The position numbers and the translations under genes are program-made. This document shows positions 16,207 through 27,599 of a stretch of DNA of 64,000 nucleotides, piece after piece. The first letter of the stretch is position 1. Every line of letters starts with the position of its first letter. Source of the stretch: Salipaludibacillus keqinensis (lineage in GTDB: Bacteria; Bacillota; Bacilli; Bacillales; Salisediminibacteriaceae); NCBI RefSeq assembly GCF_003226325.1, contig NZ_PDOD01000003.1, positions 552,005 through 616,004 of the forward strand. The letters run 5' to 3'. The notes under the pieces were generated by a model that was not told the origin of the DNA, made no database searches, and saw only the letters and a list, made by a program, of their open reading frames with translations.

Positions 16207-17112
16207 ATGAAAAAATCTTTACTAAGTTTAACAGCAGTCACTTTATCATTAACGGTCCTTGCCGCATGTGGGGAAGGGAACAACGAAGAAAATTCTAATG
16301 CTAACGAAGAGAATGTGAATACTGGCGATAACAATAATAATGATCAGTCAGGGAACAATGAGGCAAGTGAAGATCTAGGCACTTTAGTTGTAGGGGCGTC
16401 TAACATACCCCACGCTGAAATTCTGGAGTTTGCACAACCGCTTCTTGAAGAAGAAGGAGTAGACTTACAAATTGAGTCTTTTAACGATTACATCTTACCA
16501 AATGAGGCGTTAGCTGAAGGAGAATTAGATGCTAACTATTTTCAGCACGTTCCTTATCTTGAAGATCAAATAGAAGAGCATGGTTACGATTTCGTTAATG
16601 CAGGTGGCGTACATATTGAACCTATCGGCATTTACTCTCAAGAGTATGACAGCTTGGATGAACTTCCAGATGGTGCTGAAATCATTATGAGCAGTTCTGT
16701 GGCTGACCACGGTCGTATCCTTATGATGCTTGAAGAAGAAGGGTTAATTACCTTAGCTGAAGGAGCAGGAATTGGAGCGTCAATTAGTGATATTGAAGAG
16801 AATCCAAAAGACCTCCAGTTTTCCGATAACGTAGAAGCGGCTATTCTACCAACTGCTTATGAGAATGGTGAAGGGGATGCGGTTTTAATTAACTCAAACT
16901 ATGCACTAGATGCTGGCCTTAATCCACTTGAAGATGCCATTGCGACAGAATCAGCAGATACTGATAATCCTTATGTTAACGTCATTGCGGTAAATAATGG
17001 CGACGAAGAAGACGAACGTATTTTAACGTTGCTCGATGTCCTTCGCTCTGAAGAAGTTCGTGACTATATTATCGAAACGTACGATAACGCCGTTGTACCA
17101 GTTACTGAATAA
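16207..17112 (+). CDS. metQ: methionine-binding lipoprotein
   Basis: Extracytoplasmic binding protein delivering D- or L-methionine to MetNP. A signal peptide ends in the lipobox LAAC with lipid-modified Cys21. Residues ~22-60 are a very acidic Asn/Glu-rich linker, an adaptation I would expect in a salt-living bacterium. The NlpA/MetQ domain follows, with GASNIPHAEILEFAQP and NYFQHVPYLED, the latter part of the ligand pocket. Total length is 301 residues, slightly long because of the linker. ATG 16207 follows AGGGGGTAACA. Confidence 0.96.
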   Translation: MKKSLLSLTAVTLSLTVLAACGEGNNEENSNANEENVNTGDNNNNDQSGNNEASEDLGTLVVGASNIPHAEILEFAQPLLEEEGVDLQIESFNDYILPNEALAEGELDANYFQHVPYLEDQIEEHGYDFVNAGGVHIEPIGIYSQEYDSLDELPDGAEIIMSSSVADHGRILMMLEEEGLITLAEGAGIGASISDIEENPKDLQFSDNVEAAILPTAYENGEGDAVLINSNYALDAGLNPLEDAIATESADTDNPYVNVIAVNNGDEEDERILTLLDVLRSEEVRDYIIETYDNAVVPVTE

Positions 17113-17122
17113 TTTATTTTCT

Positions 17123-17153
17123 AAAGCAGGACCTAAAGGGGTCTTGCTTTTTC
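17123..17153 (+). terminator. terminator of the metNPQ operon
   Basis: AAAGCAGGACC pairs with GGTCTTGCTTT around a short loop, followed by a T-rich tail. Confidence 0.85.
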
Positions 17154-17236
17154 TTTATGATGTTGAATCTTATACATAGAATACTTCTTGCTCAGGCACA
17201 ATAATTCTAAACCAGATGAAGGAGTGTGACACGATT

Positions 17237-17614
17237 ATGGAGCAACACGAACAGCACTATGGATCCTTTGTTCAAGATGCTTTACAACACTATAAAGAAG
17301 GAATGGGAAAATTTACTGAGCAAATGCCAGACATAGCCCGTAAATATCATGCTTTTACGGAAGCTTGTTTCGAAGAAGGGCACCTCTCACAAAAACAAAA
17401 ACAACTAATCGCTTTAGCTGTTAGCTTGAATGCTCAAGATGAATATTGCATCATTTATCATGTGAAAGGATGTTTAGATCAGGGGGCAAGTAGAGATGAA
17501 ATTTTAGAAGCAGTTGCCGTAACAGGCGCCTTTGGCGGTGGTGCAGCGATGAGTCAAGCAGTCACTCTTGTGGAAGACTGTATGAACGATTTTTCAGGTG
17601 ATCTTCTTTCGTAA
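17237..17614 (+). CDS. yurZ: AhpD/carboxymuconolactone decarboxylase-family protein (YurZ-like)
   Basis: A 125-residue all-helical protein with the AhpD-type active-site motif ExCxxxH, here EYCIIYH (residues ~74-80), preceded by the family's KQKQLIALAVSLNAQ helix. In AhpD-like proteins these residues support peroxide or disulfide chemistry; the substrate for this branch is unknown. ATG 17237 follows GAAGGAGTG; an in-frame ATG at 17216 overlaps the ribosome site and is rejected. It lies between metQ and suf exactly where yurZ lies in B. subtilis. Confidence 0.88.
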   Translation: MEQHEQHYGSFVQDALQHYKEGMGKFTEQMPDIARKYHAFTEACFEEGHLSQKQKQLIALAVSLNAQDEYCIIYHVKGCLDQGASRDEILEAVAVTGAFGGGAAMSQAVTLVEDCMNDFSGDLLS

Positions 17615-17628
17615 TATCTCTATTGAGG

Positions 17629-17673
17629 AGGTATGACACTGTTTTTTCGTCTTATTAATGAAATAACAGGTTA
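17629..17673 (+). other. short open frame after an AGGAGG motif (doubtful)
   Basis: GAGGAGGT is followed after one base by an ATG frame of 14 codons beginning MTLFFRLIN and ending TGY. The ribosome site is too close to the ATG for efficient initiation, so I treat it as a doubtful micro-ORF. Confidence 0.2.
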
Positions 17674-17687
17674 TTAACGTTTTTTAG

Positions 17688-17831
17688 GTAATTTGCGAAA
17701 TTGTAAAACAATTAGGAGGTAGTTGTTCAGATCCGGAGCAAATACTAGAAAACAGAGGTTATTCTAGAAGAAGAGTGGGTGAGTTTTCTTCACATAGTGT
17801 CACTAATCTTTGTAAGATAATATCACAGTAA
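17688..17831 (+). pseudogene. 47-codon open frame without a start, possible gene remnant
   Basis: After a TAG at 17685-17687, this frame stays open and reads like a protein (for example CEIVKQLGGSCSDPEQILE) up to TAA at 17829-17831. It has no ATG, GTG or TTG near its beginning. Either it is a remnant or chance; I do not recognise it. Confidence 0.25.
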
Positions 17832-17962
17832 ATGGCGATTGGTTCGAAACATTCTGAATGCTACAATAAATCTTGTGAATAATGATCGTCATTTACATAG
17901 TCTTAGCTGAGCTGATACTAGCAAATGAATGAATCAATACAAACGGGAAAGGAATGTGATTT

Positions 17963-18151
17963 ATTATCCATCAGATTCAGACGAAACACACGACTGAGAT
18001 GGAAAAAGCGATGTACCAATCTTATGGAATAGGCTATGAGGAGTACAATCGTCGTTTAGACAATCGCCTTAAAGTTGAAGAAGAAAGAGAAAAAGATTAT
18101 CAGAAAAGTTTATCATTAGTAGACGAGTACCAAAAACAAATGCACGTTTAA
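17963..18151 (+). CDS. small charged protein, unrecognised
   Basis: A short reading frame that looks coded: TEMEKAMYQSYGIGYEEY followed by NRRLDNRLKVEEEREKDY and a Gln-rich end. It is predicted to be one or two charged amphipathic helices. From ATG 17999 it gives 50 residues but no ribosome site; from ATT 17963, nine bases after AAAGGA, it gives 62 residues. The start is therefore unsure, and a rare ATT start would be unusual. A strong terminator follows 40 bp after the stop, supporting a real transcription unit. No homologue comes to mind. It lies in the otherwise gene-poor 1-kb gap before sufC. Confidence 0.5.
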   Translation: MIHQIQTKHTTEMEKAMYQSYGIGYEEYNRRLDNRLKVEEEREKDYQKSLSLVDEYQKQMHV

Positions 18152-18190
18152 GAAAATGAACAGCGGAAATGATATCATTACAATATAAAA

Positions 18191-18229
18191 AACAGATGGC
18201 TATGATTAATCATACCCATCTGTTTTTTC
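18191..18229 (+). terminator. terminator after the small charged ORF
   Basis: AACAGATGG (18191-18199) pairs with CCATCTGTT (18216-18224), with an inner ATGAT/ATCAT pairing, followed by six Ts. Confidence 0.85.
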
Positions 18230-18253
18230 TTTTCAATTCGTTTTGTAATTAAT

Positions 18254-18301
18254 ATTCATTCTCAATTAGAAACGAATTAATCAGATCTATTGAGAATGAT
18301 T
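18254..18301 (+). promoter_or_regulatory. long inverted repeat upstream of suf, Fur-like half-sites
   Basis: ATTCATTCTCAAT (18254-18266) and ATTGAGAATGATT (18289-18301) are inverted copies with one mismatch, separated by 22 bases. The arm TGAGAATGATT is similar to one side of a Fur or PerR box. It may be a pair of regulator sites or mark an upstream RNA structure. Confidence 0.4.
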
Positions 18302-18494
18302 CAGTGGTTAACTTCATGGGTAGCAAGACTGCCTATGGAACAGTTAGTCAATAATCAACGAAAAAAGACAAATAGCTTCTGTTAAATTTTTACGAATCTT
18401 CTCATGTAATTCTTTAATTATCCTTGTTTTTCAAGAATGAAACGAGCATGAATAGAAAAAATGGGGGAATGATAAAAAGAATTGTGTATATTCC

Positions 18495-18523
18495 TTGAAC
18501 TGATTTTGCATATGATATAAGAT
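18495..18523 (+). promoter_or_regulatory. sigma-A promoter for sufC
   Basis: TTGAAC (18495-18500), a 17-base spacer and TAAGAT (18518-18523), about 95 bp upstream of the sufC start codon. Confidence 0.55.
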
Positions 18524-18619
18524 TGTAATGAGAATAAAGTGAGAATGCGATCTGCTTTCGCTTTTCTCATATTAACATGTTTTCAAACAAACTTTCAAAA
18601 AATAAATGGAGGTACAATC

Positions 18620-19402
18620 ATGACGAAACCAAATCTTACAGTCAAAGATCTTCATGTTTCAATTGAAGAGAAAGAAATTCTGAAAGGCTTCGGAATTGAA
18701 GTAAACGGCGGAGAAATTCACGCTATCATGGGACCAAATGGTACAGGGAAATCTACATTGGCTTCAGCGCTAATGGGACACCCAAAATTTGAGGTCACAG
18801 AAGGTCAAGCAACAATCGGTGGAGAAGACCTTTTCGATATGGACGTAGATGAACGTGCTCGTGCAGGATTGTTTCTTGCAATGCAGTACCCAAGCGAAAT
18901 CTCAGGAGTGACGAACGCAGACTTTATTCGTTCAGCAATGAATGCAGGACGTGAAGAAGGCGACGAAGTATCACTTATGAAATTCATTCGTCAAATGGAC
19001 GACAAAATGAACACATTGGAAATCGATGAATCTTTCCAGCACCGTTATTTAAACGAAGGTTTCTCAGGTGGGGAAAAGAAACGTAACGAAATTCTTCAAC
19101 TTCTTATGCTTAAACCTGAAATTGCCATCCTTGATGAAATCGATTCAGGTCTTGACATTGATGCACTTAAAGTCGTTTCAAAAGGTATTAACGAGATGAG
19201 AGGCGATGATTTCGGCTGTATCATCATTACTCACTACCAGCGCCTTTTGAATTACATTCAGCCTGACTTCGTTCACGTAATGATGCAAGGACGAATTGTG
19301 AAATCTGGTGGACCTGAATTAGCGAAAAAACTAGAGGAAAAAGGTTATGACTGGATTAAAGAAGAATTAGGAATTGAAGACGAAAAAGTAGGTCAAGAAT
19401 AG
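18620..19402 (+). CDS. sufC: Fe-S assembly ATPase SufC
   Basis: ABC-type ATPase that drives conformational change in the SufBCD scaffold. The 260 residues contain Walker A GPNGTGKST (~38), the signature FSGGEKKRNEILQL (~147) and Walker B IAILDEIDSGLDID (~168). ATG 18620 follows AATGGAGGTA; upstream in-frame codons lack a ribosome site. It is the first gene of sufCDSU-sufB, the standard gram-positive order. The cytoplasmic complex is essential in B. subtilis. Confidence 0.97.
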   Translation: MTKPNLTVKDLHVSIEEKEILKGFGIEVNGGEIHAIMGPNGTGKSTLASALMGHPKFEVTEGQATIGGEDLFDMDVDERARAGLFLAMQYPSEISGVTNADFIRSAMNAGREEGDEVSLMKFIRQMDDKMNTLEIDESFQHRYLNEGFSGGEKKRNEILQLLMLKPEIAILDEIDSGLDIDALKVVSKGINEMRGDDFGCIIITHYQRLLNYIQPDFVHVMMQGRIVKSGGPELAKKLEEKGYDWIKEELGIEDEKVGQE

Positions 19403-19428
19403 ATTCGGTTGAAAGAGGAGGAATAAAG

Positions 19429-22407
<2,979 letters not shown>

Positions 22408-22423
22408 AGGATTTGGCTATACT

Positions 22424-22452
22424 TTGTTTTTACTATGTATGTAGTGTAAAAT
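22424..22452 (+). promoter_or_regulatory. internal sigma-A promoter upstream of sufB
   Basis: TTGTTT (22424-22429), a 17-base spacer and TAAAAT (22447-22452). It implies a ~155-base leader for sufB. In that leader, AAAGGAGG near 22471 and GTTAAAGGCCTTTTAAC near 22513 are notable but I see no terminator or known riboswitch. Confidence 0.6.
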
Positions 22453-22612
22453 AGAGTTAACACCTTTTCAAAGGAGGCTAAGGGTTTCCGACTGTTTTTT
22501 AATCGGGTTTCGTTAAAGGCCTTTTAACTAGAAGTTGTCTACCGTTCATAAACGTTTTTGTATAGAGAAAGATGGCTTACGCTATCTTTGAATTAAAAGA
22601 GGAGGGTTTCAC

Positions 22613-24010
22613 ATGGCTAAGAAAATGCCAGAAATCAGTGAATATCAATATGGCTTTCATGATAAAGACGTATCGATTTTCCGTTCAAAAAAAGGGTTAA
22701 CTCGTGAAATTGTTGAGGAAATTTCCCGCATGAAAGATGAGCCTCAATGGATGCTCGATTTCCGTTTAAAGTCCCTTGAACAGTTTTATAAAATGCCTAT
22801 GCCTCAGTGGGGTGGAAACTTAGCTGAGTTGCATTTCGATGATATCACGTACTACGTGAAACCATCTGAGAAATCTGAGCGCTCATGGGATGAAGTTCCT
22901 GAAGAGATCAAAAACACTTTTGATAAATTAGGAATCCCTGAAGCAGAGCAAAAGTACCTTGCTGGTGTTTCGGCTCAATACGAGTCAGAAGTGGTCTACC
23001 ACAACATGCAAGAAGAACTTGAAGATATGGGTGTCATTTTCAAGGACACAGATACTGCTCTAAAAGAGGAGCCTGAAATTTTCAGAAAGCACTTTGGTAC
23101 AGTGATTCCGCCAACGGACAACAAGTTCGCAGCGTTGAACTCAGCTGTATGGTCTGGTGGATCATTCATCTATGTACCAAAAGGCGTGAAGACAGATACA
23201 CCTCTTCAAGCATATTTCAGAATTAACTCTGAAAACATGGGACAGTTCGAGCGTACGCTTATTATTGCTGATGAAGACAGCTCTGTTCACTATGTGGAAG
23301 GTTGTACAGCACCAGTCTATACAACGAATTCTTTACACAGTGCCGTTGTTGAGATTATCGTTAAAAAAGACGCTTACTGCCGCTACACTACTATTCAAAA
23401 CTGGGCACCAAACGTATTCAACTTAGTAACAAAGCGTGCGGTAGCTGAAGAAAATGCCGTTATGGAATGGGTAGATGGAAACATCGGCTCTAAATTGACA
23501 ATGAAATATCCAGCAGTTGTAATGAAAGGCCGCGGAGCTCGCGGAAACGTTCTTTCAATCGCCATCGCCGGTAAAGGGCAGCATCAGGATGCAGGAGCAA
23601 AAATGCATCACTTAGCACCTGATTGTTCGTCAACGATCGTGTCTAAATCCATCTCCAAGCAAGGTGGTAAAGTAACGTATCGTGGTATTTGTCACTTTGG
23701 TCGTAAGTCTGAGGGCTCTAAAGCGAATATCGAATGTGATACACTGATTATGGATAATGAATCCACGTCCGATACGATCCCATATAATGAGATCTTAAAT
23801 AATGACATCACATTAGAGCACGAAGCAACCGTCTCTAAAGTTTCAGAAGAACAACTTTTTTACTTGATGAGTCGCGGAATCTCTGAGCAAGAAGCCACAG
23901 AAATGATCGTAATGGGCTTCATTGAGCCATTTACGAAAGAGCTTCCTATGGAATATGCCGTAGAGATGAACCGTTTAATCAAGTTTGAAATGGAAGGTTC
24001 TATCGGTTAA
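22613..24010 (+). CDS. sufB: Fe-S assembly scaffold component SufB
   Basis: Main scaffold subunit on which the cluster is built, together with SufC and SufD. The 465-residue protein is the usual length. It shows the strongly conserved SufB stretches [19 protein letters not shown] near residue 223 and [19 protein letters not shown] near 361, the latter with the conserved Cys. ATG 22613 follows AGAGGAGGG. It is separated from sufU by ~205 bp containing its own promoter. Confidence 0.97.
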   Translation: MAKKMPEISEYQYGFHDKDVSIFRSKKGLTREIVEEISRMKDEPQWMLDFRLKSLEQFYKMPMPQWGGNLAELHFDDITYYVKPSEKSERSWDEVPEEIKNTFDKLGIPEAEQKYLAGVSAQYESEVVYHNMQEELEDMGVIFKDTDTALKEEPEIFRKHFGTVIPPTDNKFAALNSAVWSGGSFIYVPKGVKTDTPLQAYFRINSENMGQFERTLIIADEDSSVHYVEGCTAPVYTTNSLHSAVVEIIVKKDAYCRYTTIQNWAPNVFNLVTKRAVAEENAVMEWVDGNIGSKLTMKYPAVVMKGRGARGNVLSIAIAGKGQHQDAGAKMHHLAPDCSSTIVSKSISKQGGKVTYRGICHFGRKSEGSKANIECDTLIMDNESTSDTIPYNEILNNDITLEHEATVSKVSEEQLFYLMSRGISEQEATEMIVMGFIEPFTKELPMEYAVEMNRLIKFEMEGSIG

Positions 24011-24024
24011 TATTGTTTTAAGTC

Positions 24025-24056
24025 AGCGAATCCAGTTTCAACTGGGTTCGCTTTTT
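24025..24056 (+). terminator. terminator of the suf operon
   Basis: AGCGAATCCAGTT pairs with AACTGGGTTCGCT around two bases, followed by TTTTT. It starts 15 bases after the sufB stop. Confidence 0.9.
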
Positions 24057-24225
24057 GCTCGTATCCCTGCACTCTCATAATAGTCGCCTTTTAAAGGGGT
24101 CAGTGAAGGTAATATTAAATAAATGAAGAAAATCTTTTCGATTTGCTCACTCTCGACGAAGAGATTATAATGAATACATAAAGATTTTAACTGTACAATT
24201 CATCTTATACTACTCATTTTTTAGA

Positions 24226-24271
24226 AGGGAATAGTGGATCTAGATGATCTGGATCCGCTCTTCTTTTTTGT
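24226..24271 (+). terminator. attenuator-like hairpin in the yunF leader
   Basis: AGTGGATC pairs with GATCCGCT with an inner GATC repeat, followed by TCTTCTTTTTT, and the yunF ribosome site GGAGGGAG begins only a few bases later. A terminator in this place would regulate yunF; no known aptamer precedes it. Confidence 0.5.
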
Positions 24272-24290
24272 TGGAGGGAGCTAATCAACA

Positions 24291-25151
24291 ATGGGTAAAA
24301 TAAACATCGGTTTGACAGGTTGGGGAGATCACCATTCTCTTTATGAAGACGTAAAGTCACCGTCTAATAAACTTTATGCCTATGCAGGTCATTTTCCAAT
24401 CGTAGAACTTGATTCATCTTTTTATGCAATTCCTCCTAAGAGAAATATTGAAAAATGGATTCATGAGACGCCAGAAACCTTTCAATTTATTGTGAAAGCA
24501 TATCAAGGGATGACTGGTCACCAAAGAGGAGAAATTCCGTTTGAAACGAAAGAACAAATGTTTCAAGCATTTACTGAAGCGTTCCGACCGATGAAAAAAG
24601 CTGGAAAGTTAGCGATGGTTTTATGCCAATTTCCTCCGTGGTTTGACTGTCAAAAAAAACATGTGCAGTATTTGAAAATGGTTCGAGAACAATTAGCAGA
24701 ATTTGAAGTAGCTTTGGAGTTTCGTCATCAGTCTTGGTATAACGATACATATAAACAGAAAACATTAGCATTTATGGCGGAGGATAACTGGATTCATTCC
24801 ATATGTGATGAACCACAAGCTGGAGAAAGATCAGTTCCGTTTGTGCCGATCGTGACACATAAGCAAAAATCATTTGTACGCCTTCACGGAAGAAACAAAG
24901 CAGCTTGGAATAAACCAGTTAAAGGTGAGGAATGGCGGGACGTTCGTTATTTATATGATTATTCTGAAAAGGAATTGGACGAGTTAAGTAAAGAAATTCA
25001 TCACTTGTCTCTTCAAGCAAACCAAACATATATCGTGTTTAATAATAATTCAGGAGGGCATGCTGCTGGAAATGCTCAGACCTTGATGAATAAATTAGCC
25101 ATTAAGTATGAAGGTTTAGCTCCTCGGCAATTAAACTTGTTTGAAGAATAA
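24291..25151 (+). CDS. yunF: DUF72 family protein YunF
   Basis: A 286-residue cytoplasmic protein of the DUF72 (YecE-like) family, which folds as a TIM-type barrel. The start GLTGWGDHHSLYED and the segments FPIVELDSSFYAIP and AFEFRHQSWY-like EVALEFRHQSWYND are characteristic. No catalytic activity is established for the family. ATG 24291 follows GGAGGGAG. It heads the yunF-yunE-yunD series, the same neighbours as in B. subtilis. Confidence 0.9.
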   Translation: MGKINIGLTGWGDHHSLYEDVKSPSNKLYAYAGHFPIVELDSSFYAIPPKRNIEKWIHETPETFQFIVKAYQGMTGHQRGEIPFETKEQMFQAFTEAFRPMKKAGKLAMVLCQFPPWFDCQKKHVQYLKMVREQLAEFEVALEFRHQSWYNDTYKQKTLAFMAEDNWIHSICDEPQAGERSVPFVPIVTHKQKSFVRLHGRNKAAWNKPVKGEEWRDVRYLYDYSEKELDELSKEIHHLSLQANQTYIVFNNNSGGHAAGNAQTLMNKLAIKYEGLAPRQLNLFEE

Positions 25152-25172
25152 ACCTTTATTAGAGGAGTTATT

Positions 25173-25220
25173 ATGAAAACATTCATAAATATAATTGCAA
25201 TGGTTCGACAACTTCCGTAA
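25173..25220 (+). other. possible 15-codon leader ORF before the TauE gene
   Basis: AGAGGAG followed after six bases by ATG gives a 15-codon frame (MKTFINIIAMVRQLP, stop). It ends within the promoter-like region of the next gene. It could be a relic; expression is unproven. Confidence 0.2.
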
Positions 25221-25223
25221 TAT
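25195..25223 (+). promoter_or_regulatory. candidate promoter for the TauE-family gene
   Basis: TTGCAA (25195-25200), a 17-base spacer and TAATAT (25218-25223), ~63 bp before the start codon. Confidence 0.5.
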
Positions 25224-25285
25224 GCAGTGTATACTTTATTACAAGGATGAATTATTAGAACCGGTTTAGGAAGCAGGATTAATAA

Positions 25286-26110
25286 ATGGAATGGATTGTA
25301 TTAGCCTTATTAGGATTAGTGGCAGCAATATTAGGTAGTATTATGGGATTAGGTGGCGGCATCATCATCGTTCCTGCGTTAATGATATTAAGTGAATACT
25401 CCTCCATATTAAATGGGATCACTCCTCAAATAGCTGTTGGTACCTCTCTTTTAATTATGATTTTTACGGGGTTGTCCTCGACACTTGCCTATGTAAAACA
25501 AAAAAAAGTAGATATTCAAAGTGGACTTATTTTTTTTATTGGAAGCGGTCCGGGGGCTTTGTTTGGGGTGTGGTTAAATAAAGACATCAATGTAGATGTC
25601 TTTCTCATCGCCTTTGGAATTTTCATTGTATTCGTTTCATTTGTATTAATGGTTCGAAAACACATTAAGCCTTTGCAACTTAAAGCGAAGGGAATTCAAA
25701 GGTCATATGTGAATGAAACAGGGCAGACAATGCACTACGGTTTTCAACCTATCGTAGCAGTTATCATTTCTTTCTTTGTCGGTATGTTTTCCGGGTTATT
25801 TGGAATTGGTGGCGGATCCCTGATGGTGCCGGCGATGATTTTGCTCTTTGCCTTTCCACCTCATCTCGCTGTAGCGACGTCCATGTTTCTCGTGTTCTTA
25901 TCTGCAACCGTCAGTTCTATTTCACACATTAGTTTAGGAAACGTGGATTGGTTTTACGCTCTGGCGCTTATTCCTGGTGCTTGGGTTGGAGGACAATTGG
26001 GTGCTGCGATCAACAGAAGAATGACGAGTGATACAGTCGTATTGATGCTACGAATTTTCTTGATTATTATTGGTGTTAGATTGATATACCAAGGAGTAAC
26101 GGGTCTTTAA
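25286..26110 (+). CDS. yunE: TauE/SafE-family sulfite/anion exporter YunE
   Basis: A 274-residue membrane protein with about eight hydrophobic segments and the two duplicated glycine-rich motifs of the TSUP family: GSIMGLGGGIIIVPAL (~18-33) and SGLFGIGGGSLMVPAM (~170-185). Members move sulfite, sulfoacetate or related anions; the substrate here is unknown. The ribosome site before ATG 25286 is weak (GCAGGAT). It lies 12 bp before yunD. Confidence 0.9.
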   Translation: MEWIVLALLGLVAAILGSIMGLGGGIIIVPALMILSEYSSILNGITPQIAVGTSLLIMIFTGLSSTLAYVKQKKVDIQSGLIFFIGSGPGALFGVWLNKDINVDVFLIAFGIFIVFVSFVLMVRKHIKPLQLKAKGIQRSYVNETGQTMHYGFQPIVAVIISFFVGMFSGLFGIGGGSLMVPAMILLFAFPPHLAVATSMFLVFLSATVSSISHISLGNVDWFYALALIPGAWVGGQLGAAINRRMTSDTVVLMLRIFLIIIGVRLIYQGVTGL

Positions 26111-26122
26111 TACCTTCTCGAA

Positions 26123-27556
26123 ATGAAGAAGAATGGAAGGATGTCGTGTCTATTGACGATCGAGAAATTGCGAATTATCCATACAAATGATTTACATAGT
26201 CAACTGGAGAAATGGCCAGCAGTCACTGCTCTTATAAACAAGTTGCGAGAGGAAGCGCACCTCAATCAAGAAGAAGTCTTGTTGTTTGATATTGGTGATC
26301 ACTGTGACAGGGTTCATCCTATGACCGAAGCGTTGTTAGGAAAAGGGAATGTGCAACTTCTAAACGAGATGAATTATGATGCTGTCACGATAGGGAATAA
26401 TGAAGGGATCACCTTTTCGAAACAAGACTTGGATGACTTGTATGAATTAGCTGAATTCAAAATCATTCTTAGCAATTTAAAGAATATTGATGATAAAAGG
26501 CCGTCTTGGGCCACAGCTTATCAAATATATACGTTAGATTCGGGCTTGAAAGTTGGGGTAACAGGTGTCACAATCCCATTCAAGCTTTTCTATGAAACAT
26601 TGGGATGGAAGGTAACCGATCCCTTTTCTGCGCTTGAAGAAACAGTAAATTTCCTTCGTTCAGAAGTTGACTTCCTTGTATGTTTGTCTCATTTAGGATT
26701 GAGCGAAGACGAAAAAATGGCCAGAGAATTTCCCAGTATTGATCTTATCTTAGGGGCTCATACTCATCACGTATTAGAATCAGGTAAGAAAGTAAACCAA
26801 ACATGGATCAATCAGTCTGGCAGATCAGGTACCTATGTAGGTGATGTTACAATAAATTTTGAGGAGACTGAGACAGGCTCTTTTACTGTAGAGGTTGACC
26901 AAGTACAGTCTTTGAAAGTGAATGAGAAGATCCGTGATGCCGTATCAGAAGCTTCCCTTGAAAAACTGATGACTGAAGGAAAGCAATTGCTTAATAAAGA
27001 AGTCACGGTACTTTCATCGGAACTCACAGTCAATTGGTATGAACCTAGTGCATTTGCTTCGTTGTTATCAGAAACGTTGCGACAATGGTGTAATGCTGAT
27101 ATTGCCATGGTAAATGCGGGCGTTATTCTTCGTAGTTTAGAGAAAGGACCGGTCACACTTGGAGATTTGCATGAAATTTGTCCCCACCCAATTAATCCAG
27201 CAACTGTGATGATTTCAGGAGAAAGATTATTGGAAACGATTCGTCAATCACAGCAAGATGAAATGGTTCATTTCCCATTGAAAGGGTACGGCTTCCGTGG
27301 AAAAGTATTGGGACAGATGATTTTTGACAATATTGAAGTGGTTGGTAAACAGAGGTATGTGAATGAGAGAAATGTGTTAATAAACGGAGAACTTCTTGAA
27401 AAGAGTCGACTTTATAAATTAGCTACATTAGATATGTTCACATTTGGTCATTTATATCCTACAATCAGTTCCATTCGGGAGAAAGAGTATTTCATGCCCG
27501 AGTTCTTAAGAGATTTATTAGCATGGAAATTAAATCAAGGACATTCTCCGAAATAA
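26123..27556 (+). CDS. yunD: metallophosphatase/5'-nucleotidase-family protein YunD
   Basis: The 477-residue product has the calcineurin-like fold: HTNDLHSQ (~20-27), DIGDHCD (~56-62), GNNE (~93-96) and LILGAHTHHV (~207-216) supply the two-metal site, followed by a 5'-nucleotidase C-terminal substrate domain. Unlike UshA-type enzymes it has no signal peptide, so it acts in the cytoplasm, perhaps on nucleotides or NAD derivatives. The start is unsure: ATG 26123 has no ribosome site, whereas ATG 26141 and TTG 26153 lie near GGAAGG. Confidence 0.88.
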   Translation: MKKNGRMSCLLTIEKLRIIHTNDLHSQLEKWPAVTALINKLREEAHLNQEEVLLFDIGDHCDRVHPMTEALLGKGNVQLLNEMNYDAVTIGNNEGITFSKQDLDDLYELAEFKIILSNLKNIDDKRPSWATAYQIYTLDSGLKVGVTGVTIPFKLFYETLGWKVTDPFSALEETVNFLRSEVDFLVCLSHLGLSEDEKMAREFPSIDLILGAHTHHVLESGKKVNQTWINQSGRSGTYVGDVTINFEETETGSFTVEVDQVQSLKVNEKIRDAVSEASLEKLMTEGKQLLNKEVTVLSSELTVNWYEPSAFASLLSETLRQWCNADIAMVNAGVILRSLEKGPVTLGDLHEICPHPINPATVMISGERLLETIRQSQQDEMVHFPLKGYGFRGKVLGQMIFDNIEVVGKQRYVNERNVLINGELLEKSRLYKLATLDMFTFGHLYPTISSIREKEYFMPEFLRDLLAWKLNQGHSPK

Positions 27557-27599
27557 AAGGGCAATTCAAAGCAGGAGTCATGGAAGGAACGGGATTTAA

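Noticed and set aside
24226..24290. T-box or other known riboswitch before yunF
   Set aside because: There is no T-box AGGGTGG-type motif, specifier stem or other conserved aptamer block that I can see, only a terminator-like hairpin.
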